Source: Collinsella sp. (GTDB lineage Bacteria; Actinomycetota; Coriobacteriia; Coriobacteriales; Coriobacteriaceae). From it: DNA of 64,000 bases. Numbering within the stretch: the first letter of the stretch is position 1; each line of letters opens with the position of its first letter. Positions 28,716-37,712 of the stretch are shown here, one piece after another. The stretch lies in NCBI GenBank assembly GCA_019414045.1, contig DXMW01000018.1, positions 3,046 through 67,045 on the forward strand, given 5' to 3'. The notes under the pieces were generated by a model that was given only the letters and a program-made list of their open reading frames with translations, did no database searches and had not been told where the DNA came from. The translations under genes were made by a program, and so were the position numbers.

Positions 28716-28767
28716 CGTGCGACAATCGATAATGTTGAACACGATTGCATGGCAAGGAGATATGCAG

Positions 28768-28974
28768 ATGATAGACAAGAACAAGACGAATGCGCCGGTC
28801 GCCAACGCCGCGCCGGCCGCACCCAAGCCTGCACCCAAGCCTGCGCCTAAGCCGGCACCCAAGCCGCGCGACCCCTACATCCGTGCCGAGAACGAGGATG
28901 ACGACGGCTACGATCCTTATAGCGATCGTCGCCCCGAGCGCGAGCCCCTCTTCGAAGCCGACCCCTGGCGTTAA
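28768..28974 (+). CDS. Small KPAP-repeat acidic-tail protein
   Basis: The 68-aa protein has an Ala-rich start, four tandem Lys-Pro-Ala-Pro-like units (about 21-34) and an acidic, aromatic tail (ENEDDDGYDPYSD... FEADPWR). It is probably disordered. AAGGAG lies eight bases before the ATG at 28768 (two bases before the alternative ATG at 28762), and terminators flank it on both sides, so it is a separate small transcription unit. No family recognised; the Pro/Lys region could bind an acidic partner or surface. Confidence 0.65.
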   Translation: MIDKNKTNAPVANAAPAAPKPAPKPAPKPAPKPRDPYIRAENEDDDGYDPYSDRRPEREPLFEADPWR

Positions 28975-29014
28975 GTAGCTCATTTGGGACGGGGCTTTTT
29001 TAGCTACTTTGTTT
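28973..29014 (+). terminator. Terminator after the KPAP protein
   Basis: AAGTAGCT (28973-28980) pairs with AGCTACTT (29002-29009), followed by TGTTTT; a T6 run lies in the loop. Confidence 0.6.
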
Positions 29015-29097
29015 TCGGCTAGAGGCGTTCATGCCTGCCCCCTCGGCCGCTCGATATCCTCCGGGAGGGGCCACTAATAGAAAACTTGCTTATCCAT

Positions 29098-29170
29098 TAA
29101 TCAAGATACGCATAATCTTGCTCTCCTGCTAATCAAGAATCGTTATAATCTTGATTAGCAGGAGAGCAAG
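29098..29170. promoter_or_regulatory. Paired palindromes and 22-bp hairpin before the ATPase gene
   Basis: TAATCAAGAT...ATAATCTTG occurs twice (29098-29120 and 29130-29157), each with ATAATCTTG on the right and a matching inverted left half. The second lies inside a perfect 22-bp inverted repeat (29117-29138 with 29149-29170) that ends 11 bases before the ATG. The loop contains TATAAT. This fits an operator over a promoter, possibly also an mRNA hairpin close to the ribosome site GGAG at 29174. Confidence 0.6.
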
Positions 29171-29181
29171 ATTGGAGAATT

Positions 29182-30534
29182 ATGGCATTCAACGACTTGG
29201 TGGCTCAAAAAATAAAGGACTTTGAGCAACAGGGGATTCCGCAGGTCTTTGAGCGCGACCTTGATCTGGGCAACCCGCAGGAGCCAAAGCGCGACAACAT
29301 CGTATATGTGATTGTGGGCGCCCGTCGTTGTGGAAAGACGTATCGCCTGTATCAGGAGATGCGGCGGCTTCAGGGCCAAGGCGTCGAGCTTGACCGGATG
29401 CTATATTTCAATTTTGAGGATGAGCGCTTGCGTCCGTATGAGCCATCGCTACTAGCGGACGTGCTCGATACATTCTATGCACTATATCCTGCTGCTCGAG
29501 GCGAGGGCGCCTACCTTTTCTTTGACGAGATCCAGGAAATACCCGAATGGAGTGCGTTTCTGCGACGCGTGGTCGATACGGAGAAGGCGACCGTTTACGT
29601 GACGGGATCTTCTTCTAAGATGCTGTCCTCAGAACTTAAGAGCGAGTTCAGGGGCCGTTCTCTTGTGCGAGAGCTTTTTCCGTTGAGTTTTTCGGAATAC
29701 GTCCGATATAAGACGGGGGGCGTTCCTGAGTCGAACGCGCCCTTCTCCTCAAGCGCTGCAGCGTTGCTCCGACACCATCTGGTCGGATATCTCGAGCGAG
29801 GGGGATTCATCGCGACACTTGAGCAGACGCCCGCAGACGCGATTCAGCTGCTACAGGAATATGCGTCGCGAACGGTCGCCATGGACGTCGTTGAACGTTA
29901 CGACGTCAAGAACCCCCGTTTGGCCTCGCTGTTTCTGGCGCGGTGCATGGCATCTTCGGGACGAGAGCTGTCAGTGAACAAAGTGTACAACGAGTTCAAG
30001 AGCAGACAGATATCCGTCAGTCGAAATACGCTCAGCGACTTACTTGAGTATTACGAGGACGCCTACCTGCTGTTTTCGGTGCCGGAGTTCACGCGTTCGC
30101 TTGCAAATAATACGCGGTCTGCGTCTAAGGTCTACGCCGTCGATCCTGCGATGTTCGGAGCGTTCTCCCCCGCATCGGCATTGGATCATGGTCAGAGGCT
30201 CGAGACCGCGGTGTTCAATGCGCTCAGAAGAAGGGCCCCCGCCGTGCGGCCCGGTTCGGTTTGCCGCCTGCTGATTAAAGATAAGAATAAAAGCCATGAG
30301 GTGGACTTTGTGGCTGGGGATGCACTGCTCATGCAGGCTTACGGCCTGATTCAGGTAAGTGTGGATATGACAAGCGAGAAAACGCGCGAGCGCGAAATTG
30401 CCGCGCTCGATGCCGCGATGGCCCAGTTTGATCTTGGCGAGTCGGTAATCGTTACCATGGATGAGCAGGCCGATATTCCATGCAAACACGGCGTGGTACA
30501 TGCTGTGCCCGCATGGAAGTGGCTCCTTTCCTAA
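29182..30534 (+). CDS. AAA-family ATPase with DUF4143-like C-terminus
   Basis: The 450-aa protein has an AAA_14-type P-loop domain at the N-terminus (Walker A GARRCGKT, Walker B YLFFDEIQEIPEW) and a C-terminal DUF4143-like part with a nuclease-fold look (AVDPAMFGAFSP... HEVDFVAG). Such proteins are common in anaerobes, often single genes of unknown role, mobile and sometimes toxin-like or defence-linked. It is monocistronic with a palindromic leader, and GC content seems lower than its neighbours. GGAG lies four bases before the ATG. Confidence 0.85.
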   Translation: MAFNDLVAQKIKDFEQQGIPQVFERDLDLGNPQEPKRDNIVYVIVGARRCGKTYRLYQEMRRLQGQGVELDRMLYFNFEDERLRPYEPSLLADVLDTFYALYPAARGEGAYLFFDEIQEIPEWSAFLRRVVDTEKATVYVTGSSSKMLSSELKSEFRGRSLVRELFPLSFSEYVRYKTGGVPESNAPFSSSAAALLRHHLVGYLERGGFIATLEQTPADAIQLLQEYASRTVAMDVVERYDVKNPRLASLFLARCMASSGRELSVNKVYNEFKSRQISVSRNTLSDLLEYYEDAYLLFSVPEFTRSLANNTRSASKVYAVDPAMFGAFSPASALDHGQRLETAVFNALRRRAPAVRPGSVCRLLIKDKNKSHEVDFVAGDALLMQAYGLIQVSVDMTSEKTREREIAALDAAMAQFDLGESVIVTMDEQADIPCKHGVVHAVPAWKWLLS

Positions 30535-30578
30535 TCGTCTATGGATTTGCGAGGCCAGGACTCAGGTGTCATGGTCCG

Positions 30579-32066
30579 CTAGTCCTGGGCCTTGATGCTC
30601 GGCAGGAGAATCTGGGCGAGGTAGTCGGTCTCGAGTTTGGTCGCGGCGTCTGCCTTGCCGTCTTTGCCGACCAGTACGTTCTTGATCTGGCTATAGGTGT
30701 AGCGGTTACCGGTCGTGAGCTCGACAAGCTCAATGGCCGTGTCCATGGGGTAGGTTGACACGGGATTCTGCGTCCGTCCGTTGATGGTCTGGGGCACCAC
30801 GTACGGATAGACGGGGCCGCTGGCGTAGACGGTATAACCGTTGCCTAGATTGGCCGCACCCAAAACCGTATCGCCCTCATCGGGCGTAAAGCTCTCGCCC
30901 TCGCGCACCGCGACGAGCGTCACAATCGGCGTATCGCTGTCGCCGGCAAGATAGATGCATAGCGTGCTGCCATTTTGCCAAGTCTCGACCTTGCCGTACC
31001 ATTCGACGGGGATATCGAGCTGGTAGAGGTCGGTTGCCTTGTGACGGGCGTCGGCATCACGGGCTGCCTGTGCCTTTTGCGCGCTCACGGCATTGACGGC
31101 GGCGTCGCGCCGCGCGGTTGCCGCCTGCTGGAGCACCTTGGCGGTGGCGGCGGAGCTCGCGCCGCCTTCCTCGGCATACTTGGCGGCGGCGTCGATCTGG
31201 TCGTTGGTTACCGTGTCGGCCGAAGGCACCTTGAGTTTAAAGGCAGCCTGGGCACTTAAATCCTGTCCATCGCTCTTAACGGTGACCTGCGTCTTGGTGG
31301 TCGGGACGGTATAGATGGTGCCGTCGGCCGCGATGGGGGAGGCAGCGATGGAGAACGTGTAATCGCCGGGCAGCAGTTTGATGCCGCGGCCGTGCTCGTC
31401 AACGTAGAGCGTTTCGCTCACAGAAGAGCCGTCGGAGTCCTGGCCACTCACCTGCACGGGGATCTTTGAGCCGGTGGAGCAGTCGAGTCCCGCGGCATGT
31501 ACGCCAATTTGCACCGACATCATGGTATGGGCGTTTGCGGCAACTACGGCGGCCTGCTCTTGCTGGTATCCGTTCCAAGCCGCATAGCCCGCGCCGCCGG
31601 CGACGAGCGCGACGGCCACGACACCGGCGACCATCAGATTGCGGCGCTTGGGCGACATCTTACGATGACGAACCTCGGCTTCGTGTGCCGAGGGAGCGGA
31701 CGGCAGGGGAATATCTCCCATGGCGATGGTCTCGTCGACGACTGGCGCAGAGCCCAAGCCGGGGAGCTCGCGGGTGAGCGATTCGTCGACGGGCAAGTCG
31801 CCAAGCAGGGAGGTCTCATCTCCCGCGTTGGGTTCCGGTTGGCCATTGCCCTCGTCATCGCCTTTTTCGACATCGGCTTCATCGCGAGCATCCTCGACGT
31901 CGTCGCCCGTATCCGGTATGCCATCGCCCGCCGCGTCCTGCATGTCGACGATTGTCTCGTCAAACGCAACTTCGTCCAGCGAAAACCGGTCTAGGCTCTC
32001 CAAGGCCTCGGCGCACGCCGCTGCATCTTGGGCCGCGTCCTCTTGGCCCCTCGTCTCATTCTCCAT
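30579..32066 (-). CDS. Single-pass membrane protein with acidic cytoplasmic region
   Basis: The 495-aa protein has an acidic, low-complexity N-terminal half (1-135), a basic KMSPKRR anchor, one transmembrane helix (about 146-166; MVAGVVAVALVAGGAGYAAW) and an extracytoplasmic domain. The latter has a Cys-containing beta-rich part resembling a carboxypeptidase-regulatory/Cna-B-like fold (SETLYVDEHGRGIKLLPGDYTFSI), a helical section and a C-terminal globular part. No known family recognised; the layout resembles actinobacterial envelope proteins with a disordered cytoplasmic tail that kinases can phosphorylate. GGGGG precedes the ATG. Monocistronic. Confidence 0.75.
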   Translation of the reverse strand: MENETRGQEDAAQDAAACAEALESLDRFSLDEVAFDETIVDMQDAAGDGIPDTGDDVEDARDEADVEKGDDEGNGQPEPNAGDETSLLGDLPVDESLTRELPGLGSAPVVDETIAMGDIPLPSAPSAHEAEVRHRKMSPKRRNLMVAGVVAVALVAGGAGYAAWNGYQQEQAAVVAANAHTMMSVQIGVHAAGLDCSTGSKIPVQVSGQDSDGSSVSETLYVDEHGRGIKLLPGDYTFSIAASPIAADGTIYTVPTTKTQVTVKSDGQDLSAQAAFKLKVPSADTVTNDQIDAAAKYAEEGGASSAATAKVLQQAATARRDAAVNAVSAQKAQAARDADARHKATDLYQLDIPVEWYGKVETWQNGSTLCIYLAGDSDTPIVTLVAVREGESFTPDEGDTVLGAANLGNGYTVYASGPVYPYVVPQTINGRTQNPVSTYPMDTAIELVELTTGNRYTYSQIKNVLVGKDGKADAATKLETDYLAQILLPSIKAQD

Positions 32067-32199
32067 ATATCCCCCAAGCTCAATATCGGGACAACAATGT
32101 ACCCAAAATTAAGGTCACATAGAGCTGGCGTGCAGTCGGAAATTCGATTTTATCTGCGCGATACATTGTGAATATGTGCATGAATGCACGCGCGACAGC

Positions 32200-32240
32200 A
32201 AAAAGCCCCCGGAAAGCAAACGAATTGCTTTCCGGGGGCT
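32200..32240 (-). terminator. Terminator of the 32309 gene
   Basis: AGCCCCCGGAAAGCAA (32204-32219) is perfectly inverted at 32225-32240; on the minus strand the stem is followed by TTTTG. It closes the TetR/membrane-protein transcript. Confidence 0.92.
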
Positions 32241-32308
32241 GCGCATAACGCGAGATTACGGAGCCAAAGAGACGCGCCTACATCCAAATGCGGACGGCAG
32301 CGAGCGCG

Positions 32309-33316
32309 TTACTCGGCGTGTGCGTAATCCACCTTGGCGCGGCGAGCGGTAGCCTTCTCCCAATCGCTGGTGCCCTCAAAGACATCCTGCTTGTAGGGAT
32401 TGCGGCCGAGCTTTTTGGCGCGGTAGGCGATGTAGATGATCGCGGCGACGTTGGCGATCAGTGCGGCGATCGAGACCGCGGTAGCGGCGCCGGGGTCGAG
32501 CGTGGAGTGGGTCACAAAGACGGACTCCTCCTGGAAGTACGGGAACACCTGGGCGAACATGCACCAAATGGCCAGCGTAAAGGCGCGGTTCTGGATCCAG
32601 CCGCCCTTGTTCCAGATAAAGGCGGCGACGGTGGGCGCCAACAGCAGCGCAAAGCCGCAGAACCAGGAATGGGTGGGCAGGCAGTTGTAGGTGTAGCAGA
32701 AGTTCCAGATGTCGTAGGCGATGATGTAGACCCAGGTCATGTCGGGCCACAGCATGTCGGTTTGATCCTCGGAGGCGTAGACGCTCCACCAACCGGTCAT
32801 GCAGAAGATGTTGATGATACCGGCGATGCCGTTGAACACGTTGTTCCAGCCGGCCAGCTGCGTAGCACCTTCGGAGGTGACCCAAGTGGACTGGCCCAGG
32901 ACAAAGAAGTGGTAGGCGCTCTCGAAGTCGGACACGACGGCAATCATGATGTTGATGGCGACGATCACAAACGGCCACGCACGGAACCAATGCGCCTTGC
33001 CGATCTTTCCCCACTGGTACTTAATGGCAATGAAGCCCCAGCAACCGGCCAGCGCCGCGTATACCTTGGCGTAGTGGAACCAGCTGTTCTGGTACACATG
33101 GGTGGGGTTGGTGAGTGCCCACTCGGCACCCTGCGAAACGCCGATGGCGATGGCGACGCAGTAGATGGTCATGGCCAGCGGAGCCACGCCAAAGATGATT
33201 GCCGCGCCCAGCTTGGTGCGGCGGCCGACCTCGTTGAGCACGATGAGACCAATAAAGACCATGGCCCAGCCGGCCCAGTGGATAAGGGTATCGCTACCCC
33301 AAATATCGAACAGCAT
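32309..33316 (-). CDS. Polytopic membrane protein, possibly DUF5692 family
   Basis: The 335-aa protein has about eight transmembrane helices and is very rich in aromatic residues (many Trp and Tyr), a pattern of small-molecule carriers. I believe it belongs to the DUF5692 group seen in Coriobacteria, but this is from memory of style, not a search. AAAGGAG precedes the ATG. It lies downstream of the TetR gene on the same strand and opposite the flavoprotein, so a role as transporter or membrane partner for that enzyme's substrate is plausible. Confidence 0.75.
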   Translation of the reverse strand: MLFDIWGSDTLIHWAGWAMVFIGLIVLNEVGRRTKLGAAIIFGVAPLAMTIYCVAIAIGVSQGAEWALTNPTHVYQNSWFHYAKVYAALAGCWGFIAIKYQWGKIGKAHWFRAWPFVIVAINIMIAVVSDFESAYHFFVLGQSTWVTSEGATQLAGWNNVFNGIAGIINIFCMTGWWSVYASEDQTDMLWPDMTWVYIIAYDIWNFCYTYNCLPTHSWFCGFALLLAPTVAAFIWNKGGWIQNRAFTLAIWCMFAQVFPYFQEESVFVTHSTLDPGAATAVSIAALIANVAAIIYIAYRAKKLGRNPYKQDVFEGTSDWEKATARRAKVDYAHAE

Positions 33317-33379
33317 GCTGCTCTCCTTTCACACGCCCGCGGCTCCTCTTCTGATCGCGGGCAGTTTGGCCAAATGTCG

Positions 33380-34042
33380 TCAGTTCTGGGGCATGCGCTC
33401 CGGATACTTGGCGGTATAGCCCTCGATGTGGAGCGTCGAGGCGATGATTTCCTTGACCGTCTCGTCGGGCACATCGGGGTGCGTGCGGATATACATCAAC
33501 AACCCCATGATGAGGGTGTAGAACGTCTCGTAGACGTGGTCGATGCGTAGCTCATGATGGGCGACAAAGTCCACCACGGTGGTGTCGCAGATATACTGCG
33601 CCACGCGCTGAACCACGTTGTGCAAAAAGCCGCCGTAGAGTGCGCCGCTGCTTGAGGTGAGCGTACTCGGCAGCTCGTGTCCGCTGGCGACCAGGCGCTT
33701 AAAGAGCGGGGCGACGGTGTCGAGCGCGCCCTCGATATCGCCGACGGTGCGGTTGGCATTCCACTGCTCGAGCTCGGAGATAAAACCGTCGATCGCCTCG
33801 TCCATAACGGCGGTGACAGCGGCGTCCATATCGGCAAAATAGTGGTAGAACAATGAACGCGTGCAGCCGGCTCGCTTGGTCACGGCCGATACCGATAGGT
33901 GGGACACGCCCAGCTCAGAGCTTACGGTGCGCACGGCATCGAGGATCTCGCGCCGGCGTTCGTCGCCCGTCAGGCGCTTTGCCGCGCTATCGGATGCGGG
34001 AACGGCATCGACCACAGAGGTATCTGCTGTGTTGCTGCCCAT
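33380..34042 (-). CDS. TetR/AcrR-family transcriptional regulator
   Basis: The 220-aa protein has a TetR helix-turn-helix at about 25-75 (ERRREILDAVRTVSSELG...VTKRAGCTRSLFYHYFADMDAAV) and a helical ligand-binding C-terminal domain. An AGGCGG site precedes the start. It is divergent from the flavoprotein gene, and two TTGAC-N5-GTCAA palindromes lie between them, so it likely represses both itself (with the membrane protein) and the flavoprotein. Confidence 0.92.
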   Translation of the reverse strand: MGSNTADTSVVDAVPASDSAAKRLTGDERRREILDAVRTVSSELGVSHLSVSAVTKRAGCTRSLFYHYFADMDAAVTAVMDEAIDGFISELEQWNANRTVGDIEGALDTVAPLFKRLVASGHELPSTLTSSSGALYGGFLHNVVQRVAQYICDTTVVDFVAHHELRIDHVYETFYTLIMGLLMYIRTHPDVPDETVKEIIASTLHIEGYTAKYPERMPQN

Positions 34043-34100
34043 GTTTTGCCGCCTTTCATCCTCTTTTGCCTGACCGTTCGCCTAACAGTCTTGAATATTG

Positions 34101-34138
34101 TTGACAGTTCGTCAATACTATTTTTGACACAATGTCAA
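34101..34138. promoter_or_regulatory. Two TTGAC-N5-GTCAA palindromes, candidate TetR operators
   Basis: TTGACAGTTCGTCAA at 34101-34115 and TTGACACAATGTCAA at 34124-34138 share both half-sites and are spaced 23 bp centre to centre, about two helical turns. They lie in the A/T-rich divergent promoter region, and TTGACA half-sites could also serve as -35 boxes. Confidence 0.75.
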
Positions 34139-34233
34139 CTAATGGCGGGTGAACGGCATGGGGGGCATGCCCGGCCTGCAAAAAAAGAGGGGCGCCGCGG
34201 TCCCGCCGGGCTGTGGCAAGAGAAGGGACAACC

Positions 34234-37011
34234 ATGATTCTCAACGGACCGGGGATTAGCTACACCGAGCCCGACATCGGTTCGGAGTTCGTGCCGCCGC
34301 TGCCGGAGCATCCGCGTGAGGCCATCGTCAAGCTGTGCGAGCACTGCACCAACCGTCTGCTGCATCGCGATGAGCTGCTGGGCTACGAGTACTGGTCGTT
34401 TGCCGAGGCCGCAACCGACGAGCAGGCCGAAGTGCTCTGCAAGATGAAGATGCGCCGTCCCTATACGCTGCCCGAGATGGTCAAGCTCACCGGCATGCCC
34501 GAAGCCGATATCGAGAAGATGCTCGACGACATGAGCTACACGGGTCTGCTCGAGTACAACTGGGAAAACCCCGAGCGCGCCAAGCAGTGGGTGCTGCCCA
34601 TGCTGGTGCCGGGTTCCGCCGAGTTCCTCAACATGCGCGTGAGCCAGCTCGAGGAGCATCCGGTCTATGCCAAGTTCTTTGAGCAGGCGTCCAAGGGACC
34701 GCTGTCCAAGGCCACGCCGATGGTGCCGCCCGGAGGCGCCGGTATCGGCATGCATGTCATTCCGGTCGAGAAGGCTATCGACGCCGCGAGCACCTCGGTG
34801 CCGATCGAGCATATCGAGCATTGGCTCGACAAATACGATGGCAAATATGCCGCTAGCACCTGCAGCTGCCGCGCGAGCCGTCGCGTGATGGGTGAGGGCT
34901 GCGCCGACGACCCGGCCGATTGGTGCATCGCCGTGGGCGATATGGCCGACTACGTGGTTGAGACCGATCGTGGCCATTACGTGACCCGCGACGAGGTTTA
35001 CGACATCCTGCACCAGGCCGAGGACAACGGCTTTGTGCACCAGATCACCAATATCGACGGCGAGAACAAGATCTTCGCTATCTGCAACTGCAACGTCAAC
35101 GTGTGTTATGCCCTGCGCACCTCTCAGCTGTTCAACACGCCCAACCTGTCGCGCTCGGCCTATGTCGCCAAGGTCGAGAAGGACAAGTGCGTTGCCTGTG
35201 GTCGCTGCGTTGAGGTGTGCCCGGCCGGCGCCGCCAAGCTCGGCCAGAAGCTCTGCAGCAAAAAGGCCGGCGGACAGGTGCCCGAGTATCCGCGCCAGGA
35301 GCTGCCCGACGCCACCAAATGGGATCACACCAAGTGGTCGCCCAACTACCGCAGCGACAACCGCATCGAGACGCATGAGTCCGGCACCGCTCCCTGCAAG
35401 ACGGCCTGCCCCGCGCACGTTGCCGTTCAGGGCTATTTGAAGCTCGCGGCTCAGGGTCGCTATGACGAGGCCCTAGCACTCATCAAGCGCGAGAACCCGC
35501 TGCCCGCTATCTGCGGCCGTGTGTGCAACCGCCGCTGTGAGGATGCCTGCACCCGCGGCCGTGTGGACGCCGCCGTGGCCATCGACGAGGTCAAGAAGTT
35601 TATCGCCCAGCGCGATCTGGATGCCGCGACCCGCTATGTCCCGCCTGTGGTGACCCCGACGCGTGCCGGCGGCTTCGACCAGAAGATCGCCATCATCGGT
35701 GCCGGTCCGGCCGGCCTGTCCTGCGCTTTTTATCTGGCCGAGAAGGGCTACAAGCCCGTCGTGTTCGAGAAGAACGAGCGCCCGGGCGGCATGCTCACCT
35801 ACGGCATTCCCAGCTTTAAGCTGCAGAAGGATGTTATCGAGGCCGAGGTCGAGATCATTCGCCTGATGGGTGCCGAGTTCCGCTATGGCGTTGAGGTCGG
35901 TCGCGATGTGACGCTCGACGAGCTGCGCGCGCAGGGCTTTAAGGCCTTCTACGTTGCCATTGGCTGCCAGGGCGGCCGCCTTGCTGGTATTCCGGGTGAG
36001 GATGCCGAGGACGTGACCGTGGCCGTCGACTTTTTGCGCGAGGTCAACAGTGGCATGATCGACGCGCTGCCCGGCCGCACCATTGTGGTGGGCGGCGGCA
36101 ACGTGGCTATCGATGTCGCGCGCAACGCCTGCCGTCTGGGTTCCGAGCACGTTGAGATGTTCTGCCTGGAGAGCGAGGCCCAGATGCCCGCCAGCGAGGA
36201 AGAACGTCGCGAGGCCGTTGAGGACGGCGCTCACATCAGCTGCGGCTGGGGCCCCAAGGAGATTCACCTGGACGAGGCCGGTCGTGTGTGCGGTATCACC
36301 TTCAAGCGCTGCACGCGTGTCTTTGACGACGAGGGCCGTTTTGCGCCCGAGTACGACGAGAACGATCTGCGCCGTGTCGATGCCGACCGTGTCGTCATGT
36401 CGATTGGCCAGTCCATTGTGTGGGGCGACCTGCTGGCTGGCTCCAAGGTGGAGCTCGGCCGCGGCCAGGGTGCCCTTGCCGATCCCCAGACCTACCAGAC
36501 CGCCGAGCCAGACATCTTTGTGGGCGGCGACGTCTACACCGGCCCCAGCTTTGCCATCGACGCCATTGCCGCCGGTCACGAGGCCGCCGTGTCCATCCAT
36601 CGCTTTGTGCAGCCAGGCTCCACGCTCACCATCGGCCGCAACCAGCGCCACTACACCGCGCTCGACCGCGACGATGTCGTGATCGAGAGTTACGACAACG
36701 CGAGCCGCGAGGTTGCCCACGTGGACCGCGAGCGCGAGAAGGCTGCGCCGTTTAGCGAGTATGTTGAGACCTTTACCGAGGAGCAGGTGCGCGCCGAGAC
36801 CGCCCGCTGCCTGGGCTGCGGCGCCTCGATCGTCGACCCCAACAAGTGCATCGGCTGCGGCCTGTGCACCACCAAGTGCGCGTTTGACGCCATCCATCTG
36901 GATCGCGACCGCCCCGAGTGCTCCACGATGGTCAAATACGAGCAAAAGCTCCCAAGCCTCGGCAAGTACGCGCTCAAGCGCGCCATCAAGATCAAATTCG
37001 GGAAGAAGTAA
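34234..37011 (+). CDS. Multi-cluster FAD-dependent oxidoreductase (GltD-like)
   Basis: The 925-aa protein is built of several parts. An N-terminal region with a Cys cluster (STCSCRAS, CNCNVNVCY) is followed by a 4Fe-4S motif (CVACGRCVEVCP, about 325). Next is a GltD/DPD-type Fer4_20 domain (CKTACP...CGRVCNRRCEDAC, about 395-450). Then come FAD- and NAD(P)H-binding folds (IIGAGPAGLSCAFYLAEKGY; VVGGGNVAIDVARNACRLG). It ends with another cluster region (CLGCGASIVDPNKCIGCGLCTTKC). It would pass electrons from NAD(P)H via FAD and Fe-S centres to an unknown acceptor. Start at 34234 has AAGGG upstream. It is divergent from tetR and probably induced by that regulator's ligand. Confidence 0.88.
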   Translation: MILNGPGISYTEPDIGSEFVPPLPEHPREAIVKLCEHCTNRLLHRDELLGYEYWSFAEAATDEQAEVLCKMKMRRPYTLPEMVKLTGMPEADIEKMLDDMSYTGLLEYNWENPERAKQWVLPMLVPGSAEFLNMRVSQLEEHPVYAKFFEQASKGPLSKATPMVPPGGAGIGMHVIPVEKAIDAASTSVPIEHIEHWLDKYDGKYAASTCSCRASRRVMGEGCADDPADWCIAVGDMADYVVETDRGHYVTRDEVYDILHQAEDNGFVHQITNIDGENKIFAICNCNVNVCYALRTSQLFNTPNLSRSAYVAKVEKDKCVACGRCVEVCPAGAAKLGQKLCSKKAGGQVPEYPRQELPDATKWDHTKWSPNYRSDNRIETHESGTAPCKTACPAHVAVQGYLKLAAQGRYDEALALIKRENPLPAICGRVCNRRCEDACTRGRVDAAVAIDEVKKFIAQRDLDAATRYVPPVVTPTRAGGFDQKIAIIGAGPAGLSCAFYLAEKGYKPVVFEKNERPGGMLTYGIPSFKLQKDVIEAEVEIIRLMGAEFRYGVEVGRDVTLDELRAQGFKAFYVAIGCQGGRLAGIPGEDAEDVTVAVDFLREVNSGMIDALPGRTIVVGGGNVAIDVARNACRLGSEHVEMFCLESEAQMPASEEERREAVEDGAHISCGWGPKEIHLDEAGRVCGITFKRCTRVFDDEGRFAPEYDENDLRRVDADRVVMSIGQSIVWGDLLAGSKVELGRGQGALADPQTYQTAEPDIFVGGDVYTGPSFAIDAIAAGHEAAVSIHRFVQPGSTLTIGRNQRHYTALDRDDVVIESYDNASREVAHVDREREKAAPFSEYVETFTEEQVRAETARCLGCGASIVDPNKCIGCGLCTTKCAFDAIHLDRDRPECSTMVKYEQKLPSLGKYALKRAIKIKFGKK

Positions 37012-37171
37012 GAAACGCAACAAGCAGGAGAACGGCGCAGAGAGCGGTTGGACAGCGAGCGAGTCCCAGGCGTGGCGAGGTGCCTTGAAAGAGGAGGGCA
37101 TAGGGCTTTTGCCCATGCCCGACGATTGAAAGGCAGATCGCCCGTCTGGGGCTCGCGCAGCGTCAAGCCGA

Positions 37172-37193
37172 CCGCCGTTCGGTAGAACGGCGG
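37172..37193. repeat. Small hairpin before hypA
   Basis: CCGCCGTTC and GAACGGCGG pair around GGTA, ending next to the hypA ribosome site. It matches the hairpin at 2009-2030 between hypD and hypE. Confidence 0.6.
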
Positions 37194-37205
37194 AAGGAAT
37201 TAAAA

Positions 37206-37634
37206 GTGCACGAGCTCGGAATCGTCTATCACATTATTCGCGATGTTGAGAATGTGGCGCGCGCTCATGGCGTGCGTCGCGTTTCGAGCGTGACGTTGCT
37301 GCTGGGCGAGGTCTCGGGCGTCGTTCCCGACTTGCTACTCGACGCTTGGCGCTGGGCGGCAGATAAAAAGTCTATCGCGCAGGGTGCGGAGCTTATCGTG
37401 GAGCCCGTCGAGGCCGTGACACGTTGCGAGGCGTGCGGCTGCGACTACGCGACGGTCGAGCACGGCAAGACCTGCCCCCATTGCGGCAGCGGCGAGACAT
37501 ACCTGCTGCAGGGCCAGGAGGTCATGATCAAGCAGATTGAGACCCCCGACGAGGACCCGGCAGATGCTGCTCCTGACGGCCTCTCCGACGCCCCCGACGC
37601 CGTCGACGCCGCCAACCCCCTCCGCATCGTCTAG
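37206..37634 (+). CDS. hypA: Hydrogenase nickel incorporation protein HypA
   Basis: The 142-aa product starts M(V)HELGIVYHI; His2 and Glu3 are the nickel-binding residues of HypA/HybF. A zinc site of two CxxC motifs follows (CEACGCDY and CPHCGSG). It has an extra acidic Asp/Ala-rich tail of about 30 residues. It hands nickel to the hydrogenase large subunit, normally with HypB, which is not in this window. The start is GTG at 37206, with AAGGA upstream. It is separated by about 30 kb from hypFCDE and may be co-transcribed with the flavoprotein. Confidence 0.95.
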   Translation: MHELGIVYHIIRDVENVARAHGVRRVSSVTLLLGEVSGVVPDLLLDAWRWAADKKSIAQGAELIVEPVEAVTRCEACGCDYATVEHGKTCPHCGSGETYLLQGQEVMIKQIETPDEDPADAAPDGLSDAPDAVDAANPLRIV

Positions 37635-37645
37635 GACCCCCTATA

Positions 37646-37712
37646 AGTTGCGGTGAAATAGTTCCTAAATCCAGCCTTCTGGCTCTTAAACAAGAACTAT
37701 TCCACCGCAACT
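37646..37712. repeat. Inverted repeat (GTTCCACCGCAACT family)
   Basis: AGTTGCGGTGAAATAGTTC (37646-37664) is inverted at 37694-37712 with one mismatch. The right arm's TTCCACCGCAACT recurs at 41550-41563, so this is a dispersed element; it may also act as the hypA terminator. Confidence 0.65.

Noticed and set aside
26433..28862. 809-codon open frame antisense to clpB
   Set aside because: Composition is that of an antisense shadow, and it crosses the clpB terminator.
31466..32112. Plus-strand open frames across the 30579-32066 gene
   Set aside because: Shadows of the minus-strand membrane protein, which has a clear transmembrane layout and ribosome site.
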